Positions 5,711 to 11,587 of a stretch of DNA of 11,587 bases are shown here, piece after piece. The stretch is from Bacteroidaceae bacterium (lineage in GTDB: Bacteria > Bacteroidota > Bacteroidia > Bacteroidales > Bacteroidaceae). The stretch's first letter is position 1. Each line of letters begins with the position of its first letter. Below the pieces are notes generated by a model. It searched no databases and was not told the DNA's origin. It worked only from the letters and a program-made list of their open reading frames with translations. Location: positions 1 to 11,587 of the forward strand of contig JAGCWG010000005.1 of the NCBI GenBank assembly GCA_017961965.1, written 5' to 3'. Both the position numbers and the translations under genes were made by a program.

Positions 5711-6379
5711 TCATAAACTCCAGAAACCTTTTCTATTTCGAGGTAATCTCTTGTAGTAGGTGTAAACCTCGCCTTTTGTTGAATCTGTATCCATATACTT
5801 GTATTTTAGCAAACCTTTTGATTTGCTAAAATAAAAGTATTCACAGTTATACGTAGAACGAAAATTACAATACAAGTTCGAATTCTTCTCTCGAACAATT
5901 ACAAGGTCATTGTACAACTTACCTTCAATTTCTGTTTTATAAAATTTCACTCTTTTATATCCGCCATTTAAATATACATCAGGATGGCAAGAAACAAAAG
6001 TACAAGATCTATCAGCAAAACGATAATTCACATTCAGTATGAGATTGTCTGTCTTTTGAATAAAAAACGAAAAATCAAGAGGTATCCCGTGATGTGAAAT
6101 AATGCCATCAACACAACCGATTGCTTGATATATAGAGAAACCCTCATTCCACATAAAAGGTGAACGTGAATTTTCAATATATCTTTTCACAACAACCATT
6201 GTATCGACATCACAATCAGAACAAAAAAGAATCGTATCGTCCAATTCATAAGGAGGCATCCATTTCAAATCCTTATCGGAAAAATTATACATCTCATCAT
6301 AAAGGCAAGACATCAGACATTGTGAAAACACAACACAAATAATCATCATCCTTATTTTACAAGACCTTAACAACTCCAT
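5711..6379 (-). CDS. Hypothetical lipoprotein, possible orphan immunity protein of the Rhs locus
   Basis: A 222-aa protein from ATG 6379 (MELLRSCKIRMMIICVVFSQ onward) with a lipobox L22-M-S-C25, so it is probably exported and anchored in the inner or outer membrane. ATG 6349 (MMIICVV) would also give the lipobox; the frame upstream to 6460 opens only at a TTG and is unlikely. The mature part is rich in Tyr, Asp and Asn, with DLKWMPPYELDDTILFCSD and an end FYFSKSKGLLKYKYMDTD. It resembles small lipoproteins I associate with Bacteroidetes Rhs loci, but no Pfam family is named with confidence. It is AT-rich and transcribed in the same direction as the Rhs operon. R2 repeats lie on both sides and it has its own terminator. 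No convincing promoter is visible upstream. An immunity role is inference only. Confidence 0.7.
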   Translation of the reverse strand: MELLRSCKIRMMIICVVFSQCLMSCLYDEMYNFSDKDLKWMPPYELDDTILFCSDCDVDTMVVVKRYIENSRSPFMWNEGFSIYQAIGCVDGIISHHGIPLDFSFFIQKTDNLILNVNYRFADRSCTFVSCHPDVYLNGGYKRVKFYKTEIEGKLYNDLVIVREKNSNLYCNFRSTYNCEYFYFSKSKGLLKYKYMDTDSTKGEVYTYYKRLPRNRKGFWSL

Positions 6380-6690
6380 ATTCAATACTATTAATTTGAT
6401 TAATATTTTGTTCAACAATTTGTTATATGTTTTATTTTTGCCGTTTAACTCAAATTCCAATTTTGCTAATTGTCGTATGACATAACATTATATTTGACAC
6501 AAAGAAAAACAAAATAAGCGACTTGACCAAACAAAAAATACTAATTTTCGCTATTACCACCACTTATTCCAAGAGCATTTTAATCAGATTTACCAACGCT
6601 TCAACTCTGCAATATACTAATTATACTCAACACGTAACTCACAAGAGTCTCACATAAGTCAGTACTTAGTCCATACTTTGACTGACGTCA
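6380..6690. other. AT-rich gene-free stretch upstream of the lipoprotein
   Basis: I see no gene, RNA or convincing promoter here. TAnnTTTG is not matched exactly; TAGTATTG just before the ATG at 6379 differs by one base and is too close to serve it. The region 6691-6915 that follows holds the R2 and R1 repeats, and 6916-6995 is featureless. Confidence 0.5.
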
Positions 6691-6811
6691 ATATCTCGCA
6701 ACCTTTACACCCACATCATTTTAGTTTTACACCCAAACTTCAATATACATAACACCCATATCTCCCGAACGAGAGATATGGGTGTAATTCGTTTGACACG
6801 TTTCATGCAAA
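6691..6811. repeat. R2 repeat, copy B (121 bp), with perfect 13-bp hairpin
   Basis: The copy has the same orientation as copy A. The 60-bp block 6752-6811 is identical to 5573-5632, with stem arms 6752-6764 and 6773-6785. The upstream half is diverged and has about 23 extra bases ending in a second ACACCCA. That suggests slippage or a small deletion between ACACCCA units in copy A. Confidence 0.85.
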
Positions 6812-6859
6812 CGCTCCATACGTTTTGATGAATCGGACTATACCTTTTATCCTATCCAT

Positions 6860-6915
6860 CCAAAGCTTTCGTTGATGCCATCCAAAGCTTTGATGAAAGC
6901 AAACGAAAGCTTTGG
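6860..6915. repeat. R1 hairpin repeat, copy 2
   Basis: Arms CCAAAGCTTTCGTT (6860-6873) and AACGAAAGCTTTGG (6902-6915) are perfect inverted repeats. They flank a 28-nt centre that contains the palindrome CATCCAAAGCTTTGATG with one offset base. It lies ~80 nt beyond the stop of the gene at 6996 on the minus strand, in the same relative place as copy 1 after the toxin gene. Confidence 0.75.
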
Positions 6916-6995
6916 ACACACCCTTTTATGCCTTCATCATATTTGGGATGGTTACGCAAAGACAAGTTATTCACTATGTGTACCTCCTTGACTGT

Positions 6996-7718
6996 TCACT
7001 CTAGATTTTCAAAGTTTTCAAATGAACTCAAATAATCATAATAAGTAACTTTCTTCTTATCTTTTAAGAGTTCTTTCACAAATTGGTAGAAAGACATGTT
7101 ACTTCGTTTTGTTTTATCTAAGAAATAGTTTTTCTCACAAATATTATTGCTATTATGCATGATAATTGCCATTTCGCCTAAATAATATGCGTTATTCTCT
7201 CGAACAAGATATTTTTTAAAGAAATGATAGTTTGTAAGTCTGTCTATTTCCAATGAATCCCATAAAGCGATTAACCCAATTCCGTTTCTGTATAGCAGTA
7301 AGCTGTCCGCTATGTTATACTTTATTGAATCTATGTTACAGTTTGACAAAAGGTATGGAAGATTCTCTGTCCACCTATCCTCAGTCTCGTAAATATTGTC
7401 AGCTATTATATAACTGCTAGTGTCACATATTGATAGTATACATGAACGAAAGGAGTTTGAGGAAAACAGAGTTTTAAGGGAGTCCTGATTTATGTCCTCA
7501 ACGGTCTCACTTCTCATACTCCTAATGATATATTTATACAATAACAATCGATAATCTTTGTCATTTTCATTTGAATCATTAACAAAATCCCAAATCGATT
7601 TAGATTCTTTTACTTTGGAATTTATATTTGGTGTAAATCCCATATTTACGGGTATTATCATAATGAATAATGCTATTACCCATTTATTTGTCTTAATATA
7701 ATTGCTTAAATGAAACAT
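6996..7718 (-). CDS. Exported hypothetical protein, candidate immunity protein for the Rhs toxin
   Basis: A 240-aa protein from ATG 7718 (MFHLSNYIKTNKWVIALFIM onward). Lys9 and Lys12 precede a hydrophobic segment at ~13-28, so it has a signal peptide or N-terminal anchor and acts outside the cytoplasm. The frame continues upstream to 7775, but those 19 residues only overlap the Rhs gene. The chosen start lies 26 nt inside the 3' end of that gene (stop at 7693), which implies coupled translation. The mature part is rich in Ser, Asn, Asp and Tyr, probably helical, and shows no motif I recognise. Position directly after a toxin-like Rhs C-terminus, small size, AT-rich composition and lack of known family are what polymorphic immunity genes show. 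An unrelated accessory role cannot be excluded. Confidence 0.65.
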   Translation of the reverse strand: MFHLSNYIKTNKWVIALFIMIIPVNMGFTPNINSKVKESKSIWDFVNDSNENDKDYRLLLYKYIIRSMRSETVEDINQDSLKTLFSSNSFRSCILSICDTSSYIIADNIYETEDRWTENLPYLLSNCNIDSIKYNIADSLLLYRNGIGLIALWDSLEIDRLTNYHFFKKYLVRENNAYYLGEMAIIMHNSNNICEKNYFLDKTKRSNMSFYQFVKELLKDKKKVTYYDYLSSFENFENLE

Positions 7719-10700
7719 GTATTCCTGTTTTATATTTGTTATTTTTATCTTCGTTATTAAAACTTTGAATGTCATTCATAAATGCCGCTTGTGCATCTTT
7801 AGATGTGCTTGGATAATTACTACGAATTTCCGTCGCTGCATTTTCAATTTGGCTTTTGCCTACAGATAAAAGGCAACCATCAGTCGCACCTTTTAAATGA
7901 AATTGTACTGCTGTCCTATTTGCTTCATTTCGTCCTTTTTTTGCACTTACAGTTTGATCGTTAATGTCTTTTGGATTCCTTAATTCTAAGACATTGTTAT
8001 TCTCGCCCCACCTTGACTTTACGACTGCCGGGAAAGTGTCACCATCATTTCTAACGTCAAAAGTTACTTCTGTTGGGGCATCGCCCTGGTTGTTGTAGTC
8101 TTTTCTATACCCTATTCTGGTAAAATAGTACGTATTACTACTGCCTGATTCATTGGAAACTTCAACCTCATATACAGGAACACTAATTTTAGTTTGTCCT
8201 AAGATATTTCCTTTTTTCCTCTCTGCACTACTATAAAGGTTGATTGAGGTCATTCCTATTGGGGTATTTCCAACAGTTACTTTTACTTTTCTTCCATCCG
8301 GATCCACATACTTCACAGGATTTCCTGCACAATAAGCGTATGGACTGATATGGTAGTACTTCTCACACAGTGGGTCCATGCTCGTAAACTGACCGAGTGC
8401 AGCATCATACTGACGTGCAGAATAGTCGTACAAGTTCAGTCCATGCATACGGTCAAGTTCCTTGCCGTTGTACAGATGATTCTGAACGTCCACTCCATTA
8501 TCAACATCGGTATGAACGCCACCGTATGAATAATAGTTACTTACCTGTACGATTTCATTTCCTCTATTATCAAGCCCTGCCCTATCTACATGGCGCACAT
8601 TGCCAAGATGGTCTTTTACCATGTAGTTATAGCTTTGAGGACTACTGCCGCGGAGGTCAACATAGCCATTTGCAAAATAGTACTTGCCACTTAACGATGC
8701 GTCGTCCTCAAGTTCGAGAGCACCAATATACCAAGTGGTATTCAATGACAAAGTATTATGTTCCGACCATCCAAGGGAAGGAGTACCCATGCTTCGGTCA
8801 TTAACAACCGTCCTATGGATAGTCCTTAGCTTCACTCCGTCTGCGGTGTAAAGATATTCGGTTACATTTCCATTATTAAACAGAACGTCAATGGGATTGC
8901 CGTTATAATCATAGCGGATGTTATATACGCCCTTATTCGCATCCTTTTTTATTGCACCACACTCATCATATTCATACTCGTAGTGGTCATCGATGCCATC
9001 TATAAAGTCAGAGGAACATTGTATGTAGTTTCCTCCTGCCCTATCGTTAATACCTTCCAGACGGACTCCGTTATATCGGAATTGTAACGAGTCTATTGGT
9101 GTATTACCACCTGTATAATGTTTACCATGACGGACAAGGGTTTTCATGGAACTGTTTGGATTGTATTCAAACCTTTCCGAATAGTTTGCCTCCGACTTTG
9201 GGCAATTGTATGTTGAATAGTCTGCACTCAGGAGTCTGTCCATTTTATCATACTTGTATAGATAAGTCTTCGTTCCATATTGATTATTTGCATCCGTATA
9301 GACTTGTGCACTTATATTTCCATTATAACATGGTTCAGAGTTTGGACCATCCGCATAATAAAGGTTCTCCTTGAAGAACGGAGCATAATGAATCCTGTAG
9401 TCATAGTTCTCATGGCCTGTCAGCCAACCATGGACATCATACTTGTATGTATCTACAATCTTTCCATTGTTAGACTTTGACTCAATAACCCGTCCAAGAT
9501 CGTCATAGGTGTAGGAAGCTATCTCCTCAAAAGACTCACACCCATACTTCAGCAATTCCTTTACGGGCAAATCACTTTGCAAGTCATATTCAAACGAATC
9601 CACGACCTGATACAAGGAGACTCTGCTTGGCGCACGGTATGTATTCGTAACCGTCTTTGTTATCTTGTCCGTAAACGAATATGACGTGCTTGTCTTGATA
9701 TAGTAGTCATCCACGGATGTAGATTGTGCTTCTATGCAGCGTCCCTTATCATCATAGTTCATTACACGATAATAACGAGTGCCATTATTGTCTGTCACAA
9801 TCTGGGCAGTAAGCAATGTAGTAACACAGGTATTATTACCCTTTAATCCGAACTTCGACACAGCAGACTTGAATGCATTTGTAGTAAGGCAGTCATAGCC
9901 GTCATAGTAGTTTGCAATCTCGATGGAAGGGGACGTAAGGATATAGTTTGACTCTGTGAAATACTGGGTGTTGTCTATATTCTTTCCGCCTGAGCCGTAA
10001 ACGACCTTGGCTGCGTATGTGGAATCAATAGTGTCTGCACCACCGGTACACATACCTTGCACCACCATTCGGCTGAGACCATCATAGAGATAGAAGCGAT
10101 ACTTCTTGGCACTCCTCATACGGCCATCCTGCATAAAAGCAAGGCGACCGTATTTGTCATACCAATACTTTATAGGCAGACATTGTGGCAAAGTCTTCTC
10201 TATACATCTGCCATGACCATCGTACTTATATTTGTACGTACCGCCACCAGCAGGAATTACAACCCTAAGAAGTCCACGGTCATAAACAAAGTAGGTATCA
10301 TTGTTACCATTCTTTCCATCATTCCTGCGCTCAAGGACTACATTACCGAGAAGGTCTTTATAGACTTCAAGTGTGTGTCCGTCCTCGTCCGTGGTCTTTT
10401 CTCCCGTAAGAGAACAAGGGGTATAAAAGCCATCCTGCTTAAAACCATTTGACGGAGAAGTGATAATGTATTTTTTTACCTTGTTGTTTACAGAATCATT
10501 CGTGATGTACTCCACATTCTTTGACTTGCCTTCCCATAAGTCACCCGGAGTGGTAGATGCAAGCGGCCTGTCAAGCGCATCATAAGTTGTAATGCTATAG
10601 GCACGATTGTCTCTGTATGTACTTTTAGACAGTCCTACGATATCTTTATCAAAAATGATGTCTGGGCTTGTTCCACCAATGGAAGGAAGCCACTTCCTGC

Positions 10701-10962
10701 TCTCACGACCCATCATGTCATATTCCGTCATGGAATAGACATACTTGCCACTGGTGTTCACACCACCAGCAGCCAGCACACTCGGACGACCAAGACCGTC
10801 ATAGTACTGTACCGTCTTTATGCTTCGTTTTCCAGATGCGTCAAGCATTGTTTCGGTCATGATATAGTTCTCATTTTGTGTCTGCGCCACCAACTTCGTT
10901 GGCACAGATTGCAGACATAGTATTCCTAACGCTGCAAATATAGTGAAATATTTATTATTCAT
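7693..10962 (-). CDS. Secreted Rhs/YD-repeat polymorphic toxin with DUF6443-like N-terminus
   Basis: A 1089-aa protein. The signal peptide MNNKYFTIFAALGILCLQSV leads to an N-terminal region (~30-100) of DUF6443 type: TVQYYDGLGRPSVLAAGG, then YDMMGRESRKWLPS. YD repeats such as YDALDRP, YDKYGRL, YDDLGRV and YDKMDRL run to ~750. The Rhs-core end follows: KDHLGNVRH, LYNGKELDRMHGLNLYDYSA, QFTSMDPL, then SPYAYCAGNPVKYVDPDGRK with DPDG at 887-890. Rhs shells encapsulate a C-terminal effector. Here the last ~199 residues (891-1089) leave the core and contain FHLKGATDGC (His1022, Cys1030), reminiscent of L,D-transpeptidase/DUF5675-like active sites, which suggests a peptidoglycan target. It follows the upstream YD gene after 6 nt and overlaps the candidate immunity gene. 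The toxin activity is inference. Confidence 0.85.
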   Translation of the reverse strand: MNNKYFTIFAALGILCLQSVPTKLVAQTQNENYIMTETMLDASGKRSIKTVQYYDGLGRPSVLAAGGVNTSGKYVYSMTEYDMMGRESRKWLPSIGGTSPDIIFDKDIVGLSKSTYRDNRAYSITTYDALDRPLASTTPGDLWEGKSKNVEYITNDSVNNKVKKYIITSPSNGFKQDGFYTPCSLTGEKTTDEDGHTLEVYKDLLGNVVLERRNDGKNGNNDTYFVYDRGLLRVVIPAGGGTYKYKYDGHGRCIEKTLPQCLPIKYWYDKYGRLAFMQDGRMRSAKKYRFYLYDGLSRMVVQGMCTGGADTIDSTYAAKVVYGSGGKNIDNTQYFTESNYILTSPSIEIANYYDGYDCLTTNAFKSAVSKFGLKGNNTCVTTLLTAQIVTDNNGTRYYRVMNYDDKGRCIEAQSTSVDDYYIKTSTSYSFTDKITKTVTNTYRAPSRVSLYQVVDSFEYDLQSDLPVKELLKYGCESFEEIASYTYDDLGRVIESKSNNGKIVDTYKYDVHGWLTGHENYDYRIHYAPFFKENLYYADGPNSEPCYNGNISAQVYTDANNQYGTKTYLYKYDKMDRLLSADYSTYNCPKSEANYSERFEYNPNSSMKTLVRHGKHYTGGNTPIDSLQFRYNGVRLEGINDRAGGNYIQCSSDFIDGIDDHYEYEYDECGAIKKDANKGVYNIRYDYNGNPIDVLFNNGNVTEYLYTADGVKLRTIHRTVVNDRSMGTPSLGWSEHNTLSLNTTWYIGALELEDDASLSGKYYFANGYVDLRGSSPQSYNYMVKDHLGNVRHVDRAGLDNRGNEIVQVSNYYSYGGVHTDVDNGVDVQNHLYNGKELDRMHGLNLYDYSARQYDAALGQFTSMDPLCEKYYHISPYAYCAGNPVKYVDPDGRKVKVTVGNTPIGMTSINLYSSAERKKGNILGQTKISVPVYEVEVSNESGSSNTYYFTRIGYRKDYNNQGDAPTEVTFDVRNDGDTFPAVVKSRWGENNNVLELRNPKDINDQTVSAKKGRNEANRTAVQFHLKGATDGCLLSVGKSQIENAATEIRSNYPSTSKDAQAAFMNDIQSFNNEDKNNKYKTGIHVSFKQLY

Positions 10963-10968
10963 ACACTA

Positions 10969-11587
10969 TCATTTCATAAATGATTGACTTTTTTTAACTT
11001 TATATTCTATTTTCTGCAACAATTGTTTTTTGCCATCCGGCTTATTCAAATACGTCTTAACCAGCCTTCCCAATGGGTCAAGCTCATATCTGGTAAAGAT
11101 ACCATTTGGTTCTTTTTTACTTGTCATTCCCACAAGAGGTTCGTATGTGTAACTTGTCAATTGAGCATTTCCGATGGTACTACCATTCATCGTTCCACCA
11201 TCATACGCCTTCTTAAGAGAAGTATAGTCAATACCGCTTGCAACATACAAAGGATACATTTGCTTCTTATCCCATATTATGGATGTTTTCAATTCGTCCT
11301 TGTCCGTAAATTCTATAAGCCTACCATATTCATTATATTTATAATCATATAGTCTTTCCTTATCACCATTCTGCAAAATTTTAGACACACGGGACAACAC
11401 CAAATTACCATGATCAAAAGAATAATCATTATATTTTCCTTTGATTAACTGTTTATGTCCACCATTTATGCTTGATATTCTTCCTTCCACAGGATATGAA
11501 AGCATATTCATATCAACCATTTCGGAATATATGCTCCCCTGCATATCAGAAGTATATTTGGTTTCAGTAACAACAGTATCTTTCCCA
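10969..11587 (-). CDS. YD-repeat (Rhs-associated) protein, C-terminal part only
   Basis: The frame is open from the right edge to a stop at 10969; ~206 residues are visible and the ATG at 11544 is internal. YD-type repeats are plain: YDYKYNEYGRLIEFTDKDEL, then TYEPLVGMTSKKEPNGIFTR, then YELDPLGRLVKTYLNKPDGK. The segment SDMQGSIYSEMVDMNMLSYP followed by V-E-G-R matches the 'nmL..PVe' stretch I associate with the large exported partners encoded directly upstream of DUF6443 Rhs proteins in Bacteroidetes. The stop is 6 nt before the next start, so the two are co-transcribed and probably form one shell or secretion unit. The promoter of the whole operon must lie beyond the window. Confidence 0.8.
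   Translation of the reverse strand, partial: GKDTVVTETKYTSDMQGSIYSEMVDMNMLSYPVEGRISSINGGHKQLIKGKYNDYSFDHGNLVLSRVSKILQNGDKERLYDYKYNEYGRLIEFTDKDELKTSIIWDKKQMYPLYVASGIDYTSLKKAYDGGTMNGSTIGNAQLTSYTYEPLVGMTSKKEPNGIFTRYELDPLGRLVKTYLNKPDGKKQLLQKIEYKVKKSQSFMK

Noticed and set aside
6860..6915. Intrinsic terminator for the Rhs operon
   Set aside because: The stem is AT-rich and no T-run follows in the leftward direction, so I could not identify a terminator for this operon.
8397..10862. Rightward frames inside the Rhs gene
   Set aside because: They are antisense shadows of a clearly coding YD-repeat frame, with no start signals or recognisable products.

Overview
The window looks like a chromosomal accessory region of a member of the Bacteroidales, most likely Prevotella or a close relative. 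Several promoters fit the Bacteroidetes pattern TTG/TTTG, about 20 nt, TAnnTTTG. The starts have A-rich leaders without strong Shine-Dalgarno sites. The gene content also points there: a fimbrillin (Mfa-like) C-terminus, a DUF3256 protein, a secreted protein with a Prevotella-type C-terminal tail, and a two-gene Rhs/YD-repeat locus of the DUF6443 type. These family names are recalled from knowledge; no search was run.

Left part (1-4700): the 3' end of a fimbrillin-like gene is followed by a 172-bp MITE-like insertion (501-672), with perfect 15-bp terminal inverted repeats and an 8-bp target duplication. It appears to have separated the gene from its terminator (690-726). Next comes a leftward gene joining a PAP2 phosphatase domain to a probable outer-membrane barrel (739-2139). 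It is divergent from a DUF3256 gene (2243-2794), and the two promoters lie back to back. A secreted multidomain surface protein follows (3000-4613) with its own promoter and a strong intrinsic terminator.

Middle part (4700-7000): a patchwork of small modules and repeats, with all genes leftward. It holds a YoeB/Txe toxin-antitoxin pair (4859-5390), a lone AT-rich lipoprotein (5711-6379), and two repeat families. Each family occurs twice in direct orientation. R1 is a hairpin repeat built on AAAGCTTT. R2 carries a 60-bp identical block with a 13-bp stem. The two R2 copies flank the lipoprotein gene and its terminator like a cassette.

Right part (7000-11587): one leftward operon. It consists of the C-terminal part of a YD-repeat protein running off the window, a secreted 1089-aa Rhs protein with DUF6443-like N-terminus and canonical Rhs-core end, and an overlapping small gene for a protein with an export signal. 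The last ~199 residues of the Rhs protein lie outside the core and carry an H-x7-C motif (FHLKGATDGC) reminiscent of L,D-transpeptidase/DUF5675-like folds. With the overlapping exported partner, this reads as a polymorphic toxin with a cell-envelope target and a periplasmic immunity protein. The downstream lipoprotein and the toxin-antitoxin module fit the cargo usually found trailing such loci.
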